From Hydrogenobacter hydrogenophilus (lineage in GTDB: Bacteria; Aquificota; Aquificia; Aquificales; Aquificaceae), in NCBI RefSeq assembly GCF_900215655.1, contig NZ_OBEN01000005.1, positions 32,052 through 96,051 of the forward strand: a stretch of DNA of 64,000 bases, read 5' to 3'. A program made the translations under genes and the position numbers. Below are positions 8,668 through 17,049 of this stretch, in pieces. Numbering within the stretch: the first letter of the stretch is position 1; each line of letters starts with the position of its first letter. The notes below the pieces were generated by a model, which saw nothing but the letters and a program-made list of their open reading frames with translations, was not told the origin of the DNA and did no database searches.

Positions 8668-9627
8668 ATGAAAGGAATTTACATTCCCACTCTGATATTT
8701 TCCTTTTCCCTGTTGCTACTACTTGGAATTAGGTTTTTGCTTCTTTATTTGATAGAAAGGTCTGCTTTTAAGAGTTTGCACCGAATACTTAGAATACCAT
8801 CCGTCTTTTGGGTGTTGGCTGTGGCTCTTGACATAACCCTTTACTTTTCTAATATGCAAAGAAAGTACGTTTTTCTGGTGGAAAAGATCATACAAGGAGT
8901 ACTCATACTTTCGTTGACTTTTGTCCTTGCGGATATAGTTGTAGAGGTCATCAGATTCTACATAAACAGGGCTCATATATCCCTCCCTCCAACAGGTCTG
9001 ATCTTTGCGCTTGTCAAGAGCATTATAATCACGCTGGGATTTATAACTTTCTTGAGCTTTTTGGATGTTCCAGTGGTGCACTTTATAACCACATTGGGTG
9101 TTGGCGCTTTGGCCGTATCCTTAGCGCTTCAAGGAACGCTTTCTAACTTCTTTTCTGGATTAAACATCCTCCTCTCCAAGCAAATAAAGATAGGCGACTT
9201 TGTAAGACTAGAGAGCGGAGAGGAAGGTTTTGTTCAGGATATTACATGGATGAACACAGTAATAAGAAGATTGGACAATAACACGCTTGTAGTACCCAAT
9301 TCAAGGCTTGTTAATTCTATACTGCTCAACTACAGGTCTCTATTAATTACAGTTCCTATAACTGTGAGCTACAACTCTGACCTTGAAAAAGTAGAAAGAG
9401 AAACCCTAAAAGTAGCCAAGGAGGTCCAGAAAAGTGTCAAAGGTGCAGACCAGAATTTTGAGCCTTCTGTAAGGTATCAAAGCTTTGGAGACTTAGGTAT
9501 AACCTTTCATGTAGTACTAAAGGCTATAGACCCTACCTATCAGTCAGTCCTTAAGCATGAGCTTGTAAAGAGAATAAAGCAGGTATTCTACGAGCAAGGG
9601 ATAGAGTTTATTAAAAGTGGCATTTAG
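8668..9627 (+). CDS. MscS-family mechanosensitive channel
   Basis: A 319-residue membrane protein with four to five N-terminal hydrophobic helices. The last one carries a glycine/alanine-rich stretch (TLGVGALAVSLALQGTLSN) typical of the MscS pore helix TM3. A beta domain (IKIGDFVRLESGEEGFV, IRRLDNNTLVVPNS) and an alpha/beta cytoplasmic vestibule follow. It releases osmolytes on hypo-osmotic shock. It starts 1 base after the thiE stop, and tRNA-Asn follows. Confidence 0.92.
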   Translation: MKGIYIPTLIFSFSLLLLLGIRFLLLYLIERSAFKSLHRILRIPSVFWVLAVALDITLYFSNMQRKYVFLVEKIIQGVLILSLTFVLADIVVEVIRFYINRAHISLPPTGLIFALVKSIIITLGFITFLSFLDVPVVHFITTLGVGALAVSLALQGTLSNFFSGLNILLSKQIKIGDFVRLESGEEGFVQDITWMNTVIRRLDNNTLVVPNSRLVNSILLNYRSLLITVPITVSYNSDLEKVERETLKVAKEVQKSVKGADQNFEPSVRYQSFGDLGITFHVVLKAIDPTYQSVLKHELVKRIKQVFYEQGIEFIKSGI

Positions 9628-9640
9628 AAGGAAAAGTGTT

Positions 9641-9646
9641 TATAAT
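9641..9646 (+). promoter_or_regulatory. -10 element before tRNA-Asn
   Basis: TATAAT lies 10 bases before tRNA-Asn, inside the short gap after mscS. It could start a transcript of tRNA-Asn followed by minCDE and hslV, which come next with almost no gaps. Confidence 0.5.
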
Positions 9647-9656
9647 TTTTTAAGTA

Positions 9657-9732
9657 TCCGGGGTAGCTCAACAGGCAGAGCGGGTGGCTGTTAACCACCT
9701 GGTTGGGGGTTCGAGTCCCTCCCCCGGAGCCA
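9657..9732 (+). tRNA. tRNA-Asn (GTT)
   Basis: Acceptor TCCGGGG/CCCCGGA, D stem GCTC/GAGC, anticodon stem GGTGG/CCACC with loop CTGTTAA (anticodon GTT), T stem GGGGG/CCCTC with a G-T pair, discriminator G. CCA is encoded at 9730-9732. minC begins 12 bases later. Confidence 0.95.
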
Positions 9733-9744
9733 AAAAGGTAAGAA

Positions 9745-10323
9745 ATGATAGAGATAAAGGGAGTAACGCTACCTGTAGTAGTCGTAAAAGTAAAGGAGAA
9801 AGTGAGCCCTCAGGAAGTAATATCCTACATAAGCGAGAGGTTGTCTTCTAAACTTTTCAGTGGTAGCTATTTTCTCATAGACGGTGGGAGTTTTTTAAGT
9901 GAGGAGGAGCTCACTCAAATAGAAGCTTTTTTGAGCTCTAAGGACATAAAAAGCGTAAAAAGACTCATGTTAGATAATGTTAATCGTAAAGAAAGCAGAC
10001 TTCTGATAGTTCAAAAACATCTAAGGTCTGGACAGAAGGTGGAACACAACGGTGATGTACTCATTTTGGGAGATGTGAATAAGGATGCGCAAGTTATAGC
10101 AAGTGGGAACATAATAGTAATAGGTAAGCTCAGAGGTATAGCGGTAGCAGGTGCACTGGGGGATGAGAGTGCAGTGGTTGTTGCTCTTCAGATGGAACCT
10201 CAACAGATCAGAATAGGTAGGAAACTCGCCATATCCAGCGATGAGGATAGGAACTCACCGGGATATCCAGAGGTTGCAAAAATTGAAAATGGTACAATAG
10301 TTTTAGAGAAGGTGAAAGCATGA
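9745..10323 (+). CDS. minC: Septum site-determining protein MinC
   Basis: MinC blocks FtsZ ring formation away from mid-cell. The 192-residue protein has an N-terminal alpha/beta domain and the C-terminal beta-helix with VLILGDVNKDAQVIASGNIIVIGKLRG and the late IRIGRKLAI motif. It is first in a minC-minD-minE order and overlaps minD by 4 bases. Its ATG is 12 bases after the CCA of tRNA-Asn; only a weak AAGGT ribosome site fits in that space. Confidence 0.94.
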   Translation: MIEIKGVTLPVVVVKVKEKVSPQEVISYISERLSSKLFSGSYFLIDGGSFLSEEELTQIEAFLSSKDIKSVKRLMLDNVNRKESRLLIVQKHLRSGQKVEHNGDVLILGDVNKDAQVIASGNIIVIGKLRGIAVAGALGDESAVVVALQMEPQQIRIGRKLAISSDEDRNSPGYPEVAKIENGTIVLEKVKA

Positions 10324-11108
10324 CAAAGGTGTTTGTAATTACATCTGGGAAAGGCGGTGTAGGAAAAACCACTATAACTGCAAATCTTGGTATAGCGCTT
10401 GCCAAACTGGGTAAAAAAGTTTTGGCAGTAGATGCGGATATAGGCCTTAGAAACCTTGATATGATCCTTGGTCTTGAAAACAGGATAGTTTACGATGTTT
10501 TAGATGTGTTGGAGGGCAGAGCGGAGTTTTCTAAGGCTTTAGTAAAGGACAAAAGGGGTCTTACTCTATGGCTTCTTCCTGCAAACCAGACGAAAAATAA
10601 AGATGCGGTGGATAAAGATAAGTGGGTCAAACTGATGGAAAGTATAAAAGAGGCTAACGAGTATGATTATGTGCTTATAGATTCTCCTGCAGGTATAGAG
10701 CAAGGTTTCCAAATAGCGGTGCTTCCCGCAGACACTGCCATAGTAGTGGTTAATCCTGAGGTATCCTCGGTGAGAGATGCAGACAGGATAATCGGACTCC
10801 TTGAAAACATGGGCAAAAAGGATTACTTTCTGGTTGTAAACCGTATAAGGTGGGATGCGGTCAAAAAGGGTGAGATGCTCTCCGTTGAGGACCTTGTGGA
10901 TATACTTAAGGCACCCCTTTTAGGCGTAGTGCCAGAAGAGCAAAAGCTTGTAGATTTTACTAACAAAGGTGACCCCATAGTTCTTGAAGAAAGCTATGAC
11001 GCTTCAAAAGCAATAATGGACATGGCAAAAAGGATAACCGGAGAAAGCGTGCCCATAAAATACTATGGGGAGAAAAAGAGCTTTTTGGAAAAGCTGTTTG
11101 GGAGGTAA
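10320..11108 (+). CDS. minD: Septum site-determining ATPase MinD
   Basis: A 262-residue ParA/MinD-type ATPase that recruits MinC to the membrane. The deviant Walker A motif SGKGGVGKTT lies at residues 8-17 and the Walker B region at YDYVLIDSPAG. The C-terminal amphipathic tail (KKSFLEKLFGR) fits the membrane-targeting helix. It lies between minC and minE. Confidence 0.96.
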   Translation: MTKVFVITSGKGGVGKTTITANLGIALAKLGKKVLAVDADIGLRNLDMILGLENRIVYDVLDVLEGRAEFSKALVKDKRGLTLWLLPANQTKNKDAVDKDKWVKLMESIKEANEYDYVLIDSPAGIEQGFQIAVLPADTAIVVVNPEVSSVRDADRIIGLLENMGKKDYFLVVNRIRWDAVKKGEMLSVEDLVDILKAPLLGVVPEEQKLVDFTNKGDPIVLEESYDASKAIMDMAKRITGESVPIKYYGEKKSFLEKLFGR

Positions 11109-11111
11109 AAC

Positions 11112-11351
11112 TTGTTTGAGTTTTTATTTAAAAGAGGTAAAAGCAAAGACGATGCGGTAAGAAGACTCACATTGGTACTTGCTTACGAGAGGAAAGGGTT
11201 GCCACCGAACTTTGTAGAAAGACTCAGGGACGATCTTGTTCTGGTTTTTTCCAAGTATCCTCAGTTTGAAGTAAAGGGCATAGAAGTAGACATAAGGAGA
11301 GAAAAAGAAGGTTTTGACGAGCTTTGGATCAGCATACCCTTTAAGACATGA
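11112..11351 (+). CDS. minE: Cell division topological specificity factor MinE
   Basis: A 79-residue protein that stimulates MinD ATPase and restricts MinCD to the poles. An N-terminal hydrophobic segment is followed by [19 protein letters not shown], which matches the MinD-binding helix. The start is TTG at 11112, preceded by GGGAGG with good spacing. It overlaps hslV by 4 bases. Confidence 0.92.
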   Translation: MFEFLFKRGKSKDDAVRRLTLVLAYERKGLPPNFVERLRDDLVLVFSKYPQFEVKGIEVDIRREKEGFDELWISIPFKT

Positions 11352-11869
11352 CTACCATACTTGCAGTTAGAAGAAACGGTATAACAGCTATTGGGGGCGA
11401 TGGACAGGTAACACTGGGGCACTCGGTTATAAAGCATGGAGCTAAGAAGATAAGAAGGTTATATAACAATAGGGTTATAGTTGGGTTTGCCGGTTCCGCT
11501 GCAGATGGACTTGCACTTATGGAGAGGTTGGAGGCAAAACTTGAAGAGTTCAGAGGTAATCTGCTAAGAGCCAGCGTAGAACTCGCAAAAGAATGGAGGA
11601 TGGACAAATACTTAAGAAGACTTGAAGCTTTGCTTTTAGTAGTAGACAGAGAAAACATGCTTTTGCTTTCTGGAAACGGCGATGTCATAGAACCAGATGA
11701 ACCTATAGTTGCCATAGGCTCGGGTGGAGATTACGCAAGATCAGCAGCGATGGCCCTTTATAGAAATACAAACATGTCTGCAGAAGACATAGTAAAAGAG
11801 GCTCTCAAAATAGCAAGCGAGATATGTATATACACCAACTCAAACTTCGTCATAGAAAAATTAGAGTGA
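11348..11869 (+). CDS. hslV: ATP-dependent protease subunit HslV
   Basis: HslV is the proteasome-like peptidase of the HslUV complex. The 173-residue protein begins [11 protein letters not shown]; removal of Met1 exposes the catalytic Thr2. GGDGQVTLG and the [13 protein letters not shown] loop are typical. The partner ATPase hslU is not in this window. Its ATG overlaps the minE stop, so it belongs to the min unit. Confidence 0.95.
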   Translation: MTTILAVRRNGITAIGGDGQVTLGHSVIKHGAKKIRRLYNNRVIVGFAGSAADGLALMERLEAKLEEFRGNLLRASVELAKEWRMDKYLRRLEALLLVVDRENMLLLSGNGDVIEPDEPIVAIGSGGDYARSAAMALYRNTNMSAEDIVKEALKIASEICIYTNSNFVIEKLE

Positions 11870-12580
11870 ATGATAAAGAAAGAGGAATTAAGGCTTTTAC
11901 TTGACCTTCAGGAGCTTGAAATAAACATAAAAAAACTGGAGAAGCTTATCCAGAAGCTAATACAAGAAGAGGTAGAACTCAGAAAACAGTTAGCACATGT
12001 GGAGCAAGAAGAAGCCACGCTACTACTGGAGTTAAAAAAGTTAGATGATGAAATAAGACAGACAAACCAAGAGATATCCATCTGCATGGAAGGTATAAAA
12101 AGAGCTGAAGAGAGGCTAAGCAAAGTAAGAAAAGCCCAAGAGTATAAGGCACTTTTGAGAGAAAAGGCAAGATACGAAGACTGCGTCATAAAGCTCAAAG
12201 ATCAGTTAAAACTTCTTCAGGCAGAAAGAAAACAGAAGGAACAAACTTATAAAAACCAGAAAAAAAACTTAGAGGTAAAGCACAGAGAACTAAAAGAAAA
12301 GCTTGAGGAAATTTCTTTGGAGTCAGAACTTACTAAGGGAAAACTGGAACAATTAAAGCAGGAAAGGAACAAACTCATTAATCACATACCTGAGCATGCA
12401 CTAAGAGAGTATGAAAACTTAAAAAGTAGCCTGGAGCTTCCTGTAATAGTTCCTGTGGTGAGTTTTGGCGCATGTGGAGGATGTGGAATGAAGCTACCCT
12501 CAAGCCTATATTCAAAGGTGATGCTGGGAGAAGTAGTTATCTGCCCCAACTGCGCCAGATTGATATACTATGAGGCTTAA
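11870..12580 (+). CDS. Coiled-coil and C4 zinc-ribbon protein
   Basis: A 236-residue protein. Residues 1-180 form a long, highly charged coiled coil. The C-terminus holds a four-cysteine zinc ribbon, ACGGCGMKL then ICPNCARLIYY. This is the layout of the CT398/YbgI-adjacent family of putative nucleic-acid-binding or flagellar-associated zinc-ribbon proteins (COG1579 type). Function is unknown. It begins immediately after hslV and overlaps rodA by 11 bases. Confidence 0.75.
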   Translation: MIKKEELRLLLDLQELEINIKKLEKLIQKLIQEEVELRKQLAHVEQEEATLLLELKKLDDEIRQTNQEISICMEGIKRAEERLSKVRKAQEYKALLREKARYEDCVIKLKDQLKLLQAERKQKEQTYKNQKKNLEVKHRELKEKLEEISLESELTKGKLEQLKQERNKLINHIPEHALREYENLKSSLELPVIVPVVSFGACGGCGMKLPSSLYSKVMLGEVVICPNCARLIYYEA

Positions 12581-13664
12581 AGGTATAGACCTTACTTTGC
12601 TCATCTGCCTATTAATGATACAGCTTATAGGCTTGCTGGGTGTTTTTAGTGCCACTTACAAAGGAAGCATATCCCCTCTCTTTGTCAAACAGGTACTTTA
12701 CATACTTTTTGGCTGGCTTATCATATTAGCGCTGGGAAGGATAAACTTCCGAATACTTTATGACATGGCAACAGTCATATACATGCTAAACCTCTTCCTC
12801 CTTATGCTTGTGCCACTATTTGGAAAAACCGTCTACGGTGCAAAAAGGTGGTTAGATTTGGGTCCTTTGAGCATACAGCCTTCTGAGTTTATGAAGTTCT
12901 CCCTTCTTCTCTTTTCCACTTACATACTGGGACACATGAAAAAAAACCTTAGTAAAGAGTCCGTCATATTACTACTTGCATTTATTATGCCTACCCTTTT
13001 GACCCTAAAACAACCGGATCTTGGTACAGCGGTGTCCTACCTTGTGATCCTTTTATCCCTACTTTTTTTCAAAGGCGTCCGTATTAGGTTCTTTATAGCA
13101 TTAGGTCTGTCCCTTTTAATACTCTCTCCAATTCTTTGGCACTTTCTCAAAGACTACCAAAAGGAGAGAATAATAGCGGTTCTTGACCCATACGCAGACT
13201 ACGCGGGTAGCGGATACCAGCTCATACAGTCCATGATAGCCATAGGCTCAGGTTCAATAACAGGTAAAGGCTTTCTAAAAGGTACACAGTCCCATCTTTT
13301 GTTCCTTCCTGAAAAACACACAGACTTTATATTTTCCGTGATAGCAGAAGAGTGGGGTTTTTTGCTTAGTTTTTTGCTCATCTCTTTATACTTTCTTTTT
13401 ATATACAGACTTGCTCTTTACGGTATGCGTCTGTACGATGGTACCCAACGGCTCTTTTTGGGAGGAGCAGTTTCTCTTATACTCTTTCAAGTCTTTGTGA
13501 ATTTGATGATGACCATGGGATTGGCACCAGTTGTGGGAATACCCTTACCCTTTGTGAGTTTCGGAGGAAGTAGCGTACTAACTTTTAGCTTGATCATAGG
13601 TGTGTGCTTTTCCATATTAAGAGAGTATATGCAAAAAGATATTCGTTTTGAGGAGCAACTATGA
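12570..13664 (+). CDS. rodA: Rod-shape peptidoglycan glycosyltransferase RodA
   Basis: A 364-residue SEDS-family protein with about ten membrane helices that polymerises lipid II during side-wall growth. GAKRWLDLGPLSIQPSEFMK and the C-terminal GIPLPFVSFGGSS motif are characteristic. RodA is preferred to FtsW because of the overall form and the presence of mreB and mltG elsewhere in the window, but the distinction is an inference. It overlaps hemW by 4 bases. Confidence 0.9.
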   Translation: MRLKGIDLTLLICLLMIQLIGLLGVFSATYKGSISPLFVKQVLYILFGWLIILALGRINFRILYDMATVIYMLNLFLLMLVPLFGKTVYGAKRWLDLGPLSIQPSEFMKFSLLLFSTYILGHMKKNLSKESVILLLAFIMPTLLTLKQPDLGTAVSYLVILLSLLFFKGVRIRFFIALGLSLLILSPILWHFLKDYQKERIIAVLDPYADYAGSGYQLIQSMIAIGSGSITGKGFLKGTQSHLLFLPEKHTDFIFSVIAEEWGFLLSFLLISLYFLFIYRLALYGMRLYDGTQRLFLGGAVSLILFQVFVNLMMTMGLAPVVGIPLPFVSFGGSSVLTFSLIIGVCFSILREYMQKDIRFEEQL

Positions 13665-14761
13665 TAGAGAGTCTTTACATACACATACCTTTCTGCTCTT
13701 ACAAATGTCCTTACTGTGATTTTGTGTCCTTCACAAGCTCTCTTATATCCCATCAGGAATATCTACAGCTTCTTATTAAGGAACTCGGGCTTTACAAAGA
13801 AGAAAGTTTTTGTCTGAAAACCCTTTACTTGGGTGGCGGAACACCTTCGCTCATAGACCCATCCTTATACGAAACCTTTCTAAAAGACCTTTCGCTTTTA
13901 GTGGATACTGCCAGACTTGAAGAGTTTACTATAGAGTGTAATCCAGAAACATACAGAGAAGAAGAGTTTAAACAGATTGCTGATTTGGGAATAAATCGCG
14001 TCAGTGTAGGCGTCCAAAGCTTTACAGAAAGGGGACTAAAAGTGCTTGGTAGAAAACATACAGTTAAGGACTCCATAGATTGCATTAGATCCGCTTTCAA
14101 AGCAGGTATAGAAAACATAAGCGTGGATATTATATACGCATATCCAAACCAAACTTTAAAGGATCTAAAGGAAGAGCTTAAGGTTTTGATGGACCTTCCC
14201 ATCAAGCACTTATCTTGCTATCTGCTTACACCTTACGAAGATACACTTTTTGGCAGACTTTTTAGCGAAGAAAAGCTCAAACTTCCAGACAGCGACCAAG
14301 TAGCAGATATGTATCTCTTTTGGGTAAATGAATTACAAAGTCTGGGTTTTGAGCACTACGAGATATCCAACTTTGCACTGCCAGGATACGAGTGCAAGCA
14401 CAACCTTTCTTACTGGCTTGGAAGAGAGTTTCTGGGCTTGGGGGTATCCGCTTGGAGTTATGTAAAAAATGTGAGGTTTGGAAACACAAAAAACATGAGA
14501 GAATACGCTCAATCCATCAAAGAAGGCAGAAAACCCGTTGAGTACAAGGAGGTCTTAGAAGGTAAAAGCTTGCTCAAAGACATACTCTTTATAAGGCTCA
14601 GAACCAAGTGGGGTATACCAAAGGAGTATGCACATCTTATACCGGAAGAGCTTCTTGAGTTTTTTAAAAGTGTTGAAGACGGGATACGATTAAAAGAAGA
14701 GGGAATGCTGTTGATAAACGAGATCCTACTAAGGATAAAATACCATGCACTACCATATTAG
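13661..14761 (+). CDS. hemW: HemW-like radical SAM protein
   Basis: A 366-residue radical SAM protein with the cluster motif CSYKCPYCDF near residue 12 and a following GGGTPSLI segment, as in HemW, the haem chaperone formerly called oxygen-independent coproporphyrinogen oxidase-like. The C-terminal HemN-type domain is present. HemW, not HemN, is favoured by the shorter N-terminus. It overlaps the neighbours on both sides. Confidence 0.88.
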   Translation: MIESLYIHIPFCSYKCPYCDFVSFTSSLISHQEYLQLLIKELGLYKEESFCLKTLYLGGGTPSLIDPSLYETFLKDLSLLVDTARLEEFTIECNPETYREEEFKQIADLGINRVSVGVQSFTERGLKVLGRKHTVKDSIDCIRSAFKAGIENISVDIIYAYPNQTLKDLKEELKVLMDLPIKHLSCYLLTPYEDTLFGRLFSEEKLKLPDSDQVADMYLFWVNELQSLGFEHYEISNFALPGYECKHNLSYWLGREFLGLGVSAWSYVKNVRFGNTKNMREYAQSIKEGRKPVEYKEVLEGKSLLKDILFIRLRTKWGIPKEYAHLIPEELLEFFKSVEDGIRLKEEGMLLINEILLRIKYHALPY

Positions 14762-15290
14762 AAAACTCATACAGGTGGGGAAACTCCTTTTTGAAGAAGG
14801 TCTTGTGGATGCAAGGGCGGGTAATCTTTCTGTAAGGATAGGTCAGAAAATACTCATAACCAGAAGGGGATCTCACCTGGGAACTCTAAAAGAGCATGAC
14901 TTTGTGCTTTTGGATATTAACAAAACCAGCATTCTTGATGATAGGGCATCTTCTGAACTTTTGGTGCATAGAGAGGTATACATAAAAACCCAAAACCTTG
15001 CGCTTGTACACGCTCACCCTACTGCGGTAGTTAAACTGTCCTTTAAAACAAAAAATAATATAGTACCAAAAGATAGTGAAGGAAAAACCTTACTGAAAAG
15101 CGTAAAGGTGATCCCCAATTTGCCCTCTGGAAGCCAGAAGTTAGCTGAGGTAATTTCTGACATTTTATCCCAAGACAAATTAGTAGTTGTGCGTTCTCAC
15201 GGTGTTTTTTCTGCGGACATAGACCCCTTTTATGCTTACAGTCATATATCCGTACTTGAACATTCGTGTAAAATACTCCTTGATGAGTGA
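14745..15290 (+). CDS. Class II aldolase/adducin-family protein
   Basis: A 181-residue zinc-dependent aldolase-like protein. The metal-binding HAHPT motif appears near residue 87 and a second histidine pair near SHGVFSADID, with Glu in the early GNLSVR region. Relatives act on fuculose phosphate, ribulose phosphate or deoxysugar phosphates; the substrate cannot be read. It starts inside hemW (17-base overlap) and ends overlapping the lipoyl protein by 8 bases. Confidence 0.75.
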   Translation: MHYHIRKLIQVGKLLFEEGLVDARAGNLSVRIGQKILITRRGSHLGTLKEHDFVLLDINKTSILDDRASSELLVHREVYIKTQNLALVHAHPTAVVKLSFKTKNNIVPKDSEGKTLLKSVKVIPNLPSGSQKLAEVISDILSQDKLVVVRSHGVFSADIDPFYAYSHISVLEHSCKILLDE

Positions 15291-15732
15291 GAGGGTTTAC
15301 AAGGGTTGCAAGATACCCCTTGAGCTTTACTACGATATAGAAAATCAGGTTTGGTATAGGTTGGAACCAGACGGTACAGTTAGGGTAGGTGCAACAGACA
15401 TAGGTCAGACCAGAGCAGGCAAGATGGTAAATGTAAGGATAAAAGCGGTAGGAAAGTATGTTCAGAAAGGTAAACCCATTGCCAGTCTTGAAAGTGGTAA
15501 ATGGACGGGACCCGTTCCTGCCATAATAGAAGGAGAGATAGTAGAAAGGAACGAAGCACTTTTTGATACGCCAGAGCTCATCAACGAAGACCCCTACGGT
15601 AGGGGGTGGATAGCTCGTCTAAAACCTGCAAACTTAGAAAAAGACCTTAGGGACCTTTTGACTGGTGAAGAAGCTTTTAACAAACTAAAGGAGTACATGG
15701 ACAGAGAAGGTGTAGAGTGTAAAGGCTCATAG
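15283..15732 (+). CDS. GcvH-like lipoate-binding protein (possibly LbpA)
   Basis: A 149-residue lipoyl-domain protein. The putative lipoylated Lys73 lies in LESGKWTGPVP, followed by the GcvH-type end LINEDPYGRGWIARLKP. Canonical GcvH has ESVKAAS at this place; the ESGKW form resembles the LbpA proteins of the heterodisulfide-reductase-like sulfur oxidation pathway. No hdr-like genes are in the window, so the LbpA reading is inference. ATG 15283 has no better alternative and gives the normal family start; it overlaps the aldolase. Confidence 0.7.
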   Translation: MSERVYKGCKIPLELYYDIENQVWYRLEPDGTVRVGATDIGQTRAGKMVNVRIKAVGKYVQKGKPIASLESGKWTGPVPAIIEGEIVERNEALFDTPELINEDPYGRGWIARLKPANLEKDLRDLLTGEEAFNKLKEYMDREGVECKGS

Positions 15733-15794
15733 TAAGAAGCCTATATGAGAAGCATCATACTTAAAGAGCAAACAGGCATATTATCATGTGTTCT

Positions 15795-17036
15795 ATGAAG
15801 ATACTGGTCCATATATGTTGTGCACCGGACGCTCTTTACTTTCTTAAAAGACTCAGAGAAGACTATCCTAATACCACCTTAGTAGGTTTTTTTTATGATC
15901 CTAACATACATCCTTATGAAGAGTACAAGCTACGCCTTATAGAAACAGAAAGAATGTGTAAATCTCTTGGGATAGAACTTTACGAAGGTGAGTACGATGT
16001 GGAAAACTGGATGCTTTCGGTGAAAGGTTATGAGGACGAACCTGAAAGAGGAAAAAGGTGTAAAGTGTGTTTTGACTATAGATTAGAAAGGTCTGCTAAG
16101 TTCGCCAAGGATATAAAAGCTACGCATATTACTACCACCTTGCTCATGAGTCCAAAGAAAGAGTTTAACATGCTCAAAGAAAGTGGCTACAGGGTTGCAA
16201 GTATGTATGGTTTAGAATTTCTATGTCCGGATTACAGAAAGGGTGGCGGGACGCAGGAGATGTTTAGAATGTCAAAGCAGTTGGAATTCTACCATCAGGA
16301 TTACTGCGGATGTATCTACGGACTTTTCAAACAGAAAAAAGAGGATGCGGTAAAGGATCTTGTATCCTTAGGAGGCAGAAGACCAGGTAGTAAAGAGGAA
16401 ACGCTTTTTATAAAGTCCGTTAGGCTGTTTGCAGAACAGAGAAACTTACCGTGTAAAGAATGGGAATTTAGCTTTTTAAACTGGAGAGTCCTTTACGGAA
16501 GGCTTCAGATAGGTGAAATAACGCTTCCTTCCTTAGTATCCGCCTTTTCTCGGTCCATAAGGGGCATCTTAAAGGCAGATGTGGAAGAGATAGTAGGCAA
16601 TACTGTATATTACAACAAAGGCGGATTGAAAGTGATACTAGTAGATGATCTAAAAGATGAGCCTATGCATCAATTTTACGGATTGACAGACCCTACTTTT
16701 AGGGTTCCACATGAATACAAGGAAATGCTTCTGAAAGAACGCATAAAAGCTGAGCTCAGCACAGAATTTTCATCAGATGTATCAAGGGTTCTTCTTGTAG
16801 GAAGCTTAGAAGCATCAACTTTTATAAGCGTTCCTGCAGACACACTTCAAGACTCAAGAGGAATAAGTTTAGAAACTTTGGAAAAGTTTATAACTCAGAA
16901 TCTTTCGGATATAACTCAGGGAAAGTTAGCGTTAGTAGTGTGTGGAGCAGAATCTTTGGGAAAAGCTGGTAGCAACTACTTTACTCAAAGAACAGGAAAG
17001 AGAGTAGAACAGCTTTCCTACGATTTTAGTCTGTAA
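15795..17036 (+). CDS. queH: Epoxyqueuosine reductase QueH with long C-terminal extension
   Basis: QueH reduces epoxyqueuosine to queuosine in tRNA. Residues 1-185 match the family: HICCAPD (Cys8, Cys9, Asp12), GFFYDPNIHPYEEY, and KRCKVCFDYRL with Cys89 and Cys92, thought to hold an iron-sulfur cluster and iron. About 225 further residues follow that I do not recognise as QueH; they are rich in charged residues and include a GSKEETLFIKSVRLF start and a LLVGSLE segment. Start chosen at 15795 because QueH proteins begin MKILxHICCAP; ATG 15786 would add three residues. Confidence 0.83.
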   Translation: MKILVHICCAPDALYFLKRLREDYPNTTLVGFFYDPNIHPYEEYKLRLIETERMCKSLGIELYEGEYDVENWMLSVKGYEDEPERGKRCKVCFDYRLERSAKFAKDIKATHITTTLLMSPKKEFNMLKESGYRVASMYGLEFLCPDYRKGGGTQEMFRMSKQLEFYHQDYCGCIYGLFKQKKEDAVKDLVSLGGRRPGSKEETLFIKSVRLFAEQRNLPCKEWEFSFLNWRVLYGRLQIGEITLPSLVSAFSRSIRGILKADVEEIVGNTVYYNKGGLKVILVDDLKDEPMHQFYGLTDPTFRVPHEYKEMLLKERIKAELSTEFSSDVSRVLLVGSLEASTFISVPADTLQDSRGISLETLEKFITQNLSDITQGKLALVVCGAESLGKAGSNYFTQRTGKRVEQLSYDFSL

Positions 17037-17049
17037 ATTTAAATATATT

